Assembly: GCA_016292575.1 (NCBI GenBank)
Contig: JAEDIH010000054.1
Location: 1 to 11,433 of the forward strand
DNA length: 11,433 nt
Origin: Clostridiaceae bacterium
GTDB lineage: Bacteria; Bacillota; Clostridia; Oscillospirales; Acutalibacteraceae
Reading direction: 5' to 3'
The notes under the pieces were generated by a model. It had not been told where the DNA came from, ran no database searches, and worked only from the letters and a program-made list of their open reading frames with translations. Below, piece by piece: positions 1-7,156 of the stretch; position 1 is the stretch's first letter; the number at the start of each line of letters is the position of its first letter. The translations under genes and the position numbers were made by a program.

Positions 1-12
1 CTTAAAAACCCG

Positions 13-41
13 TTGATTAAAATTGTAACACGATGTATACT
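13..41 (+). promoter_or_regulatory. Probable sigma-A promoter of the acyl-ligase/carrier operon
   Basis: A -35 box TTGATT (13-18) and a -10 box TATACT (36-41) are separated by 17 nt, which fits the vegetative sigma factor (4/6 and 5/6 matches). Transcription would begin near 48 and leave a leader of about 80 nt before the first gene. The -35 box overlaps the left arm of an inverted repeat, GTTGATT (12-18) with AATCAAC (51-57), whose right arm lies just past the predicted start point, so repressor control is conceivable. The promoter is inferred from spacing and box quality only. Confidence 0.5.
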
Positions 42-129
42 TTTAGCATGAATCAACACGGTGTCGGTTTCAAAATCGTCTGTGTGATTTTTGGAGTTTT
101 ATTATATTTTTTGGATAGGAGAAAAAAAG

Positions 130-1779
130 ATGGCAAAAAAAATGAAAGCACCGCATCCCTTTATCGAAGTACCCGATTTTAAAACCGCACGCGAAATGAT
201 CGAATACGGTCATATCAAGGCAGGCGATCAAAAGCAGTATGTTTACCTTGAAACGCGCACAAAGGAGCGCACAAAAACCTTTAACGAGGTCTGGTATGAC
301 ACGGTAGGTCTCGGTCAGAATCTCTATATGCGAGGACTTTCCGGCAAAAAGGTTGCTATCCTCAGCGACAACAGCTATTACTGGATTGTCTGCTTCTATT
401 CAATTCTCACCGGAAAATACACCGTTATTCCCCTTGACGCAAAGCTCATGGACGATGATATCATCGACATTATGAGAAGAAGCCACTGCAACGCTATCTA
501 TTACTCTGACGATTTTGCCGGAACCGTTGAAAAGCTCAAAAAAGCTGACGGTGTCTGCCTTACGGAATACATAAAGATCAGCGATTTTTATGAGCTTATT
601 GAGGCCGGTCATGCCGATATCAAGGCCGGAAACAAGTGCTATCTTGACGAACCTCCCCTTCCGGAGGATATTGCAACCATCGTTTTCACCTCCGGCACAA
701 CAGGAAAAAGCAAGGGCGTTATGCTCAGCCACAAAAACATCATGTCCTCCGCCGTCTCTTCGGCAAGGCTCATTCAGGGTCACCACGCAATCGGCTTTTT
801 GCCGATGAACCATACCTTTGCCTGGGCAAGCGCGCTGTTCCTTGTCAATGTTTTCAGCGGCTGGGGCTATATCTGCCGCTCGCTCAAGGACATTCCGCAG
901 GATATGAAAAAATATCACCCGCAGAACATCGCAGGCGTTCCGCTTCTCATTGAAACCATTTATAAAACCGTTTGGCGCACCGCCGAAAAGAGCGGCAAGG
1001 CCGAAAAGCTGCGCAAGGGTATCAAGCTGAGCAACTTCCTGCGCGAAAAGCTCGGAATAGACATCAGAAGAAAGCTCTTTAAGGAGGTTATCGACGGTCT
1101 CGGCGGCGAGCTTGAATATATCGTTATCGGCGGCGCATACCTTGACCCGGTCTATGAAAAGGGACTCAGCGAACTCGGAGTTGAAGTCTTTAACGGCTAC
1201 GGCACAACCGAGTGCTCGCCGGGAATTACCATTTCAACCTATGAAAACTACAAGTTCGGCTCCTGCGGAAAACCAATGGGCTGCGAGATCAAAATCAAAG
1301 ATCCCGATGAAGACGGCGTTGGAGAAATCTGCGTTAAGGGAGACAACGTAATGGTCGGCTACTTTGAGGATCCGGAAGCTACCGCCTCCGTCTTTGACGG
1401 AGACTGGTTCAAAACAGGTGACTTCGGCTATATTGACGAGGACGGCTTCCTGTTCTATGTCGGCAGAAAGAAGAATCTTATTGTTCTTTCAAACGGAAAG
1501 AACGTTTCTCCCGAGGAGCTTGAAGACCAGCTCACAAGGCTCGATTATGTTAAGGAAGTCATTGTTTCCGAGGAGGACAACCTCATCACCGCAGAATTCT
1601 ATCTTGACGAGGAGCTTTGCCCGGACGCAAAGGAAAGAATCAAAGAGGACGTTAAAAAGTACAACGCCACTCTCCCGACCTACAAGAGAATTCTCCAAAT
1701 CAAGACCAGAGACACCGAGTTTCCGAAAACCACCAGTCTTAAAATCAAGAGAAAATATAAGGAGGATATTAAAGCGTGA
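130..1779 (+). CDS. AMP-forming acyl ligase (ANL superfamily), first of a tandem pair
   Basis: Predicted to activate a carboxylic acid with ATP to an acyl-adenylate and pass it to CoA or, more likely here, to the carrier protein encoded at the end of the operon. The 549-residue protein has the full ANL core: P-loop FTSGTTGKSKGV (186-197), NGYGTTE (355-361), TGD (429-431), the hinge GRKKNLIVLSNGKNVSPEE (445-463) and a C-terminal catalytic lysine at about 538 in SLKIKR, where most relatives have TGKIKR. The segment LPMNHTFAWA (224-233) resembles fatty or aryl acid ligases rather than amino-acid adenylation domains, which carry an Asp there. The ATG at 130 is chosen because AGGAG (117-121) sits 8 nt upstream; a TTG at 91 in the same frame lacks such a site. 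Its stop overlaps the start of the next gene by 4 nt. The substrate is unknown. Confidence 0.88.
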   Translation: MAKKMKAPHPFIEVPDFKTAREMIEYGHIKAGDQKQYVYLETRTKERTKTFNEVWYDTVGLGQNLYMRGLSGKKVAILSDNSYYWIVCFYSILTGKYTVIPLDAKLMDDDIIDIMRRSHCNAIYYSDDFAGTVEKLKKADGVCLTEYIKISDFYELIEAGHADIKAGNKCYLDEPPLPEDIATIVFTSGTTGKSKGVMLSHKNIMSSAVSSARLIQGHHAIGFLPMNHTFAWASALFLVNVFSGWGYICRSLKDIPQDMKKYHPQNIAGVPLLIETIYKTVWRTAEKSGKAEKLRKGIKLSNFLREKLGIDIRRKLFKEVIDGLGGELEYIVIGGAYLDPVYEKGLSELGVEVFNGYGTTECSPGITISTYENYKFGSCGKPMGCEIKIKDPDEDGVGEICVKGDNVMVGYFEDPEATASVFDGDWFKTGDFGYIDEDGFLFYVGRKKNLIVLSNGKNVSPEELEDQLTRLDYVKEVIVSEEDNLITAEFYLDEELCPDAKERIKEDVKKYNATLPTYKRILQIKTRDTEFPKTTSLKIKRKYKEDIKA

Positions 1780-3323
1780 GTAAAATAAATACTGTCAGAC
1801 AGCTTGTTGATTATGCGGCGGAAAAATACGGCGAAAAAGATTTTTGCCGTTATATCCGCGACGGAAAGATTGCAGTCAAAAGCTACAACGAATTCCGTGA
1901 GGACTGCCTTGCAGTCTGCCGCTATATCCGCTCGGTCAAAAAGGAGCGTATTCACATCGCTTTCATCGGAAGCACCAATTATGAATACATTGCCTGCCTC
2001 ACCGGAATGATCTTCAGCGGAAACGTTGTTGTTCCCTTTGCTCCGGACATCAGTGTTGACGAAGCGGCTGACCTTTTTGAGGACGCGGATATTGAACTGC
2101 TTTTCTGCGAGGACGCTTTCGGCGAAAGGGCAAGGGAGGTTCAAAAAAGATATCCCGGTCTTAAAGAAATTATTTCGCTCGGAAATGCACAGTGGTTTGA
2201 CGGTATTTTTGAAAAGTATAAAACAGGCTCGGCTTACAGCGAGCTTTCAAACGTTTCGGAGTATCCGGACAAATGCTCGCTCATCATCTATACCTCGGGT
2301 ACAACGGGACGCAGGAAAGGCGTTATGCTCTCTAACCGCAATCTTGCCGCAAATACCTGCTATAACGAGTATAACCTTGAGGACACAGATGTCAGCTTTT
2401 CCGTTCTTCCTATGCACCATGTCTTCTGCTATGCGTGTGATGTGCTCAAAACGCTTTATGACGGAGGAACCCTCTGCCTCAACGGTGCGCTTGTCAACCT
2501 TTATGATAATCTGCTGCGCTTTGAGCCGACCATCATGAGGATTGTTCCCGCGCTTTGCAAGTCAATTCTGACAAGGATAAAAATCACCGAAAAACAAAGT
2601 CCCTCCCTCACCCCGCGCGAAGCGGCAGAAAAGGTTGTCGGCAGGAACTTCCGGCGTATGATTGCCGGTTCGGCCTTCCTTTCCGCCGCGCTCATCGACG
2701 GCTTTGAAAAATACGGAATAACCGTTCGACAGGGCTACGGCATGAGCGAATGCAGCCCGAGAATTTCTACTTCTGACTTTGTTGATGCCGAAAACAAGTA
2801 TTCCAACGGAAAGATTCTTTCCGTCAACGAGGTCAGGATTGTTGACAATGAAATTCAGGTCAGAGGTCCCTCGGTCATGCTCGGCTATTATAAGCGTCCC
2901 GAGGAAACCGCCGCAGCCTTCACCGAAGACGGCTTTCTCCATACCGGTGACCTCGGCTATCTCAAAGGCAGCCATATCTATCTGACCGGAAGAGAAAAGA
3001 ACCTCATTATTCTTTCAAACGGCGAAAACGTTTCGCCCGAGGAAATTGAAAACCGCTTTGTTGACGACGGAGTGATAAAGGAGATAGTAGTTATCGGCGA
3101 AAACGACAAGTTCATTGCCGAGATATATCCCGATCTTCAGTTTGCCGAAGCTCATGGCATTACGGACGTTGAAGGCGAGATCCAGAAAATTATTGACCGC
3201 GTTAACATCGACTCACCGTCCGACCGCCAAATTTTTGCTTTCAGACTCAGGAAAAAGCCGTTTGAACGCACCTCAACGGGCAAAATCAAACGCACTGAGT
3301 TCTATTATAAAGTAGTCGGTTGA
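1776..3323 (+). CDS. AMP-forming acyl ligase (ANL superfamily), second of a tandem pair
   Basis: A 515-residue adenylate-forming enzyme, similar in motif order to the gene before it and probably a diverged paralogue. Visible motifs are the P-loop IYTSGTTGRRKGV (171-183), QGYGMSE (319-325), TGD (390-392), hinge GREKNLIILSNGENVSPEE (405-423) and the catalytic lysine K503 in TGKIKR. The segment LPMHHVFCYA (211-220) lacks the Asp that holds the alpha-amino group in NRPS adenylation domains, so an acyl or aryl acid is a more likely substrate than an amino acid. Translation starts at GTG 1776, inside the GTGA that also ends the upstream gene, with GGAGG at 1761-1765; this suggests translational coupling and matched amounts of both ligases. 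The need for two ligases beside one carrier suggests two different acids, or one enzyme making acyl-CoA and the other loading the carrier. This division of labour is inference. Confidence 0.87.
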   Translation: MSKINTVRQLVDYAAEKYGEKDFCRYIRDGKIAVKSYNEFREDCLAVCRYIRSVKKERIHIAFIGSTNYEYIACLTGMIFSGNVVVPFAPDISVDEAADLFEDADIELLFCEDAFGERAREVQKRYPGLKEIISLGNAQWFDGIFEKYKTGSAYSELSNVSEYPDKCSLIIYTSGTTGRRKGVMLSNRNLAANTCYNEYNLEDTDVSFSVLPMHHVFCYACDVLKTLYDGGTLCLNGALVNLYDNLLRFEPTIMRIVPALCKSILTRIKITEKQSPSLTPREAAEKVVGRNFRRMIAGSAFLSAALIDGFEKYGITVRQGYGMSECSPRISTSDFVDAENKYSNGKILSVNEVRIVDNEIQVRGPSVMLGYYKRPEETAAAFTEDGFLHTGDLGYLKGSHIYLTGREKNLIILSNGENVSPEEIENRFVDDGVIKEIVVIGENDKFIAEIYPDLQFAEAHGITDVEGEIQKIIDRVNIDSPSDRQIFAFRLRKKPFERTSTGKIKRTEFYYKVVG

Positions 3324-3352
3324 TTTGCCGGCAAAAACAAGGAGGGAACATC

Positions 3353-4786
3353 ATGCTCGAAAGAATATTACCCACCGGCGAAAAGGTTGACGCTTTTCCG
3401 CTTGCAACTCCGCAGCAATTCATGCTGTTCATGTCCATGCAGTACGGTGCGGACTATCCCGTCAACAACATCGGCTCCGGCTATTACTGGCAGGGAGAAA
3501 TGGACTTTGACCTCATGAAAGACGCGGTTGAGGAGGCTATTGCGCGCTGCGACACGATGCGAATGCGCTTTATGCCGGACGAACAGTACAAGGTTCTCCA
3601 GTATATTACGCCGAAAAGTGAAATGCAGATTGAAACATGGGATTACAGCGATATGCCGCTTGAAGAAGCGCACCAAAAGCTGCTTGAATTTTCTCACAAG
3701 CAAATTCCGATGTTCTTTTGCGAAATTCATACAATAAAGCTCATGAAGCTTGCCGAGGGCTATAACGGAATCTTCATGAAGCTTCACCACCTTGCAATGG
3801 ACGCTTTTTCGGTCAAGGTCTTTCTGCGCGACATTATGGAGCTTTATCTCCATAAGCTCAAGGGTACGCCGTATCCGAAGCCGATGCGCCCGTATATCCC
3901 TGCCCTCATGAAAGAGCTTGCTTACCTTAAAAGCGAGCAGTATGCCGCCGACAAAAAGTATTGGGAGGAATCGCTCTCCAAAACGAGCGAACCTATTTTT
4001 ACCGATTACATGCTTGAAAACAGGCTCACTATTCAACGCAAGGAGCATCCGACCCATCGTTTTGCCGATATTCATTCCGGTTCTCCGGCGGCAAAGGCAA
4101 AAATCTTCGATATGACCGAGGAGGAGACCGACGCTCTTTCAAAAATGTGCCGCGAAAACGACCTTTCGCTCTGCGCCGCGCTCTCAATGGGCGTACGCAC
4201 TGCGCTTTCCGTTTTCAACAATAACGAGGAGGACGTCTCGTTCAAAATGATTGTTGACCGCAGAGGCTCGCTTTCAGAAAAGAAGTCCGGCGGAATACGC
4301 ATCAACTTTTTCCCGATGCGCAGCATCATTAAACCCGAGATGACCTTTGCCGAAGCAGTCCGTGACATTATGGACGTTCAAAACGAGATTTACAGCCACT
4401 GTTCGCTGAGCTTTGCAGAAATGCTTGCCGAACGCCACAAATCAATGCCCGCGGACGCAAAGCCGGACTCCACCTATGACAGCATGGGCTTCTCCTATCA
4501 GCCGCTCATGATAATTCCCAATGTTGACGAAAAAACGGCAAGAAGCGCAAAGGGCGTATGGTACAACAACGGCGCTTCGATGATTCCGCTTTATCTTACG
4601 GCGAAACACAGGGCAAACGACGGCGGACTTGAATTCATTTTTGAATACAGACTCACGCCGAATCCCGAACATGACCTTGACGTATTCTTTGAAAAGATGC
4701 GCGCCGCGCTGAACCTCGGCGCAGCAGATCCGAACATTAAGGTTTCTGAAATTCTTGAAAAATGTACTATTAAGAATGGAGATTAA
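3353..4786 (+). CDS. Stand-alone condensation-domain-like acyltransferase
   Basis: A 477-residue protein with the hallmarks of the NRPS condensation / CoA-dependent acyltransferase fold. The active-site motif is HHLAMDA (145-151), matching HHxxxDG with Ala in place of the last Gly; H146 would be the catalytic base. SGGIRINFFPMR (312-323) resembles the later G-x-x-x-N-x-x-P-x-R motif of condensation domains. The N-terminal FPLATPQQFMLF (15-26) resembles the usual start of such domains. The length fits a single domain with no fused adenylation, carrier or thioesterase domain. It probably joins an acyl group from a carrier thioester to an amine or alcohol acceptor in the cytoplasm; no signal peptide or membrane helix is seen. 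The ATG at 3353 has GGAGGG at 3341-3346; an in-frame ATG at 3320 overlaps the previous stop and lacks a site. Acceptor and donor are unknown. Confidence 0.8.
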   Translation: MLERILPTGEKVDAFPLATPQQFMLFMSMQYGADYPVNNIGSGYYWQGEMDFDLMKDAVEEAIARCDTMRMRFMPDEQYKVLQYITPKSEMQIETWDYSDMPLEEAHQKLLEFSHKQIPMFFCEIHTIKLMKLAEGYNGIFMKLHHLAMDAFSVKVFLRDIMELYLHKLKGTPYPKPMRPYIPALMKELAYLKSEQYAADKKYWEESLSKTSEPIFTDYMLENRLTIQRKEHPTHRFADIHSGSPAAKAKIFDMTEEETDALSKMCRENDLSLCAALSMGVRTALSVFNNNEEDVSFKMIVDRRGSLSEKKSGGIRINFFPMRSIIKPEMTFAEAVRDIMDVQNEIYSHCSLSFAEMLAERHKSMPADAKPDSTYDSMGFSYQPLMIIPNVDEKTARSAKGVWYNNGASMIPLYLTAKHRANDGGLEFIFEYRLTPNPEHDLDVFFEKMRAALNLGAADPNIKVSEILEKCTIKNGD

Positions 4787-4787
4787 T

Positions 4788-5000
4788 ATGAACGAGCTGA
4801 TAAAGATTATTGAAAACTATGTTGAATATGACGGTGAGATTACACCGGAGCTCACCTTCAAAAACGATCTGGGTCTTTCATCGTTTGACACCGTCTGCAT
4901 GATTGAGGAAATCAAAACGGTGTTCAAAAAGAGCCTTGCGCCCTCCGATTTTATCAAACACAAAACCGTCGGAGAAATGGCAAAGTTTCTTTCGGAATAA
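4788..5000 (+). CDS. Acyl carrier protein
   Basis: A 70-residue four-helix carrier protein of normal size. The phosphopantetheine attachment site is Ser32 in DLGLSSFDTV (27-36), where common carriers read DSL; here the residue before the serine is Ser and the one after is Phe. It would carry acyl groups as thioesters between the upstream ligases and the condensation-like enzyme. The start at 4788 lies one nucleotide after the condensation gene's stop, with GGAG at 4778-4781, so the two are almost certainly co-translated; an ATG at 4755 in frame lies inside the upstream gene. It is the last gene of the operon and is followed by a terminator. The required phosphopantetheinyl transferase is not encoded in this window. 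D-alanyl carrier (DltC) is a less likely alternative because no dltB or dltD neighbours are present. Confidence 0.88.
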   Translation: MNELIKIIENYVEYDGEITPELTFKNDLGLSSFDTVCMIEEIKTVFKKSLAPSDFIKHKTVGEMAKFLSE

Positions 5001-5032
5001 TCCTGAAAGATTCAATAAAACTCCTTCCAAAA

Positions 5033-5082
5033 AACAGCAACGCGCGCCGATTTTCCCCTTTTCGGCGTGTGTTGTTGTTTTT
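5033..5082. terminator. Bidirectional terminator between the carrier gene and galE
   Basis: An 18-bp stem with a few G-U pairs (5033-5050 with 5062-5079) closes a pyrimidine-rich loop and is followed on the + strand by a T-run (5078-5082). On the - strand the same stem is followed by the complement of the A-run 5029-5034. It can therefore end both the ligase/carrier operon and the convergent galE transcript. Confidence 0.85.
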
Positions 5083-5092
5083 ATTGTCAGCT

Positions 5093-5118
5093 GCCTCTTG
5101 TCGCCGCAAGGGGCTTTT
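5093..5118 (+). terminator. Possible second, weaker hairpin terminator
   Basis: GCCTCTTG (5093-5100) pairs with CAAGGGGC (5107-5114) around a 6-nt loop, followed by only four T (5115-5118). It lies between the main terminator and the galE stop and may be a back-up site that limits read-through into galE antisense. The short T-run makes this uncertain. Confidence 0.35.
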
Positions 5119-5124
5119 GAATTT

Positions 5125-6144
5125 TCAGTTGTCGGGATAGCCGTTCGGATTCATGCTCTGCCAGCGCCATGAGTCGGCGCACATCTGTTCAAGGCTCCTC
5201 TCCGCTTTCCAGCCGAGAACCTCCTGCGCCTTGCTCGGATCGGAATAGCAGGTTGCAATATCGCCCGGACGGCGCGGTCCTACCTTGTAATTGACAGTTA
5301 CGCCGCTCGCCTTTTCAAATGCGTGAACAACGTCAAGAACGCTGTAGCCAACGCCGGTTCCGAGATTGAATGCCTCGCAGCCCCTTTGCGAAAGGACGCG
5401 GTCAACCGCCTTGACATGGCCGAGAGCAAGGTCAACAACATGAATGTAATCGCGCACGCCGGTTCCGTCCGGTGTGTCGTAATCATCGCCGAACACATTG
5501 AGATATTCGCGCTTGCCGATTGCCACCTGAGTGATATACGGCATAAGGTTGTTCGGAATACCGTTGGGATCTTCGCCGATAATGCCGCTTTCATGCGCTC
5601 CGATAGGATTGAAATAGCGCAAAAGGCTGATTGACCACTGATTATCTGCAGTATAAAGATCCTTAAGAATAAGCTCGATCATATATTTTGTTGTTCCATA
5701 AGGATTTGTTGTTCCGCCCGTTGGCATGGTCTCCTTGAGCGGCGAGGGATTGTTCATTCCGTAAACCGTTGCGGAGGAGCTGAAAACAATCCTCCGGCAG
5801 CCGTTCTTTTTCATAACACGGCAAAGGGTCAGCGTTCCGCCGATGTTGTTGTCATAGTATTCAAGCGGCTTTTTGCAGGATTCGGGAACGGATTTGAGTC
5901 CGGCAAAGTGAATGACCGCATCAATCTTTTCGTTTTTGAAAACCTTGTCAAGACCCTCTTCGTCGCGGATATCACATTCATAGAACGCAAATTCCTTTTT
6001 TGCAAGTTCTGCAGTTCTTCTGAGCGCTTCGCGTTTGCTGTTGTAAAAGTTATCAACAACCACAACGTCATAGCCGGCCTTCAAAAGCTCAATGCAGGTA
6101 TGGGAGCCGATAAAGCCGGCGCCTCCGGTAACAAGAATTGACAT
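5125..6144 (-). CDS. galE: UDP-glucose 4-epimerase
   Basis: Interconverts UDP-glucose and UDP-galactose with tightly bound NAD, in the Leloir pathway and in supplying UDP-galactose for surface polysaccharides. The 339-residue protein has the nucleotide-binding glycine motif TGGAGFIG (6-13) and the full extended-SDR catalytic set: S124 in SSSATVYG and Y149xxxK153 in YGTTK. These residue numbers coincide with those of E. coli GalE, and RYFNPIGAH (176-184) is the typical sugar-nucleotide-binding stretch of the family. The start (CAT at 6142-6144) is supported by GAGGTG on the - strand at 6152-6157, 7 nt upstream. It is transcribed alone, divergently from ksgA and convergently with the ligase/carrier operon. 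The -35 box of the ksgA promoter lies over its start codon, so expression of the two genes may be linked. Confidence 0.96.
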   Translation of the reverse strand: MSILVTGGAGFIGSHTCIELLKAGYDVVVVDNFYNSKREALRRTAELAKKEFAFYECDIRDEEGLDKVFKNEKIDAVIHFAGLKSVPESCKKPLEYYDNNIGGTLTLCRVMKKNGCRRIVFSSSATVYGMNNPSPLKETMPTGGTTNPYGTTKYMIELILKDLYTADNQWSISLLRYFNPIGAHESGIIGEDPNGIPNNLMPYITQVAIGKREYLNVFGDDYDTPDGTGVRDYIHVVDLALGHVKAVDRVLSQRGCEAFNLGTGVGYSVLDVVHAFEKASGVTVNYKVGPRRPGDIATCYSDPSKAQEVLGWKAERSLEQMCADSWRWQSMNPNGYPDN

Positions 6145-6167
6145 TATGCTTCACCTCGTTGTATAAT
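6138..6167 (+). promoter_or_regulatory. Near-consensus promoter of ksgA
   Basis: A perfect -35 TTGACA (6138-6143) and perfect -10 TATAAT (6162-6167) are separated by 18 nt; transcription should begin near 6174. The -35 box overlaps the galE start codon, and the spacer contains the galE ribosome binding site. This is one of the strongest promoters in the window by sequence. Confidence 0.8.
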
Positions 6168-6187
6168 AGATATACTTATTATACAAC
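6158..6187. repeat. Perfect 11-bp inverted repeat in the galE/ksgA divergent promoter
   Basis: GTTGTATAATA (6158-6168) and TATTATACAAC (6177-6187) are exact reverse complements around an 8-nt spacer. Each arm carries a perfect TATAAT, one per strand (6162-6167 on +, 6178-6183 on -). The repeat thus forms a symmetrical pair of -10 boxes and could also be an operator. The - strand box would serve galE, although only a poor -35 (TTGCAT, complement of 6200-6205) is found at a suitable distance. Confidence 0.75.
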
Positions 6188-6205
6188 TAAATCATAAAAA
6201 TGCAA
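6178..6205 (-). promoter_or_regulatory. Candidate galE promoter
   Basis: On the - strand a perfect TATAAT lies at 6178-6183, with a weak -35 TTGCAT at 6200-6205 (16-nt spacer, only three matches). Transcription would begin near 6171, about 27 nt before the galE start. A weak -35 suggests a lower level of expression than ksgA or activation by a factor. Confidence 0.45.
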
Positions 6206-6220
6206 GGAGCATTTTGTATT

Positions 6221-7156
6221 ATGCAAAACTTATCGGATATTTCCGTTATCAAAAGCGTGCTGAACCGCCACGGCTTCACCTTTTCAAAAGCGCTGGGTCA
6301 AAACTTTCTTATCAATCCCTCGGTCTGCCCGAGAATGGCCGAAAACTGCGGCATTGACGAAAACACGGGAGTTATCGAAATAGGTGCCGGAATCGGCGTG
6401 CTGACAAAGGAACTTTCCGCGAGGGCGAAAAAGGTCGTTTCCGTTGAGCTTGACACTCGTCTGATTCCCGTCCTGTCTGAAACACTCAGCGGCTGTCTCA
6501 ACACAGAGGTTATCAACGCCGACATAATGAAGGTTGACCTGCATGAGCTTATTGCAGAAAAGTTCCCCGGAATGAGGGTTGTTGTCTGCGCAAATCTTCC
6601 ATACTATATAACAACGCCCGTGATAACCCTCCTGCTTGAAAGCAAGCTGCCCATTGAGAGCATAACGGTTATGATACAAAAGGAGGTTGCCGACCGCCTT
6701 TGCAGCGGCTGCGGCTCGCGGGACGCCGGCGCAGTAACCGCCTGCGTGGATTACTTTGCACGGGCAAAAAAGCTTTTTGATGTTTCAAAGGGTTCTTTCC
6801 TGCCTGCGCCAAAGGTTGACAGCTGTGTGATACGGCTTGATCTGCGGAAAGAGCCGCCGGTTGTGGTTGAGGACGAAAAAAAGTTTTTCCGCATTGTTAA
6901 AGCCGCCTTTGCCCAAAGGAGGAAAACCGTGCTCAACTCAGTAAGCTCCTCGCTCAAAATTTCAAAGGAGACTGTGTCCGCCGCTCTTGAAAGTGTTGGG
7001 CTTGCAAAAACCGTGAGGGCGGAGCAGATGAGCCTTGAAAACTTTGCGGCTCTTTGCAACCGTCTGGAAGCTGCCGGCTTTGCAGACGGCACAATTAACC
7101 AAACAGCACCCAACAGAACAAAAGGAGGCGCGAGCAATGGAATCAATAAACAATAA
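6221..7156 (+). CDS. ksgA: 16S rRNA adenine-N6,N6-dimethyltransferase (KsgA/RsmA)
   Basis: Dimethylates two adjacent adenines near the 3' end of 16S rRNA (A1518/A1519, E. coli numbering) late in small-subunit assembly, using S-adenosylmethionine; loss gives kasugamycin resistance in known species. The 311-residue protein shows the N-terminal KALGQNFL (23-30), the SAM motif EIGAGIGVLT (53-62), the catalytic NLPYY (125-129), FLPAPKVDS (193-201) and the C-terminal AAFAQRRKTVLNS (228-240), all typical of the family. ATG 6221 is preferred over an in-frame ATG at 6200 because AAGGAG (6204-6209) lies between them. It is somewhat longer than usual, with a low-complexity tail of about 20 residues that overlaps the next gene and encodes that gene's ribosome binding site. 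It is the first gene of a two-gene operon. Confidence 0.95.
   Translation: MQNLSDISVIKSVLNRHGFTFSKALGQNFLINPSVCPRMAENCGIDENTGVIEIGAGIGVLTKELSARAKKVVSVELDTRLIPVLSETLSGCLNTEVINADIMKVDLHELIAEKFPGMRVVVCANLPYYITTPVITLLLESKLPIESITVMIQKEVADRLCSGCGSRDAGAVTACVDYFARAKKLFDVSKGSFLPAPKVDSCVIRLDLRKEPPVVVEDEKKFFRIVKAAFAQRRKTVLNSVSSSLKISKETVSAALESVGLAKTVRAEQMSLENFAALCNRLEAAGFADGTINQTAPNRTKGGASNGINKQ

Noticed and set aside
400..918. 172-codon open frame on the - strand inside the first ligase gene
   Set aside because: Antisense to conserved ligase motifs, with no upstream ribosome binding site or promoter and an unlikely composition.
3368..4075. 235-codon open frame on the - strand inside the condensation-like gene
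   Set aside because: Fully antisense to a gene with clear family motifs and its own ribosome binding site; the frame is a by-product of codon bias, and its product is an arginine/histidine-rich sequence with no recognisable motif.
130..5000. Reading the first operon as a conventional NRPS or as a dlt operon
   Set aside because: The ligases lack the amino-acid-binding Asp of NRPS adenylation domains and there is no modular fusion or thioesterase; dltB and dltD, which define the dlt system, are absent.
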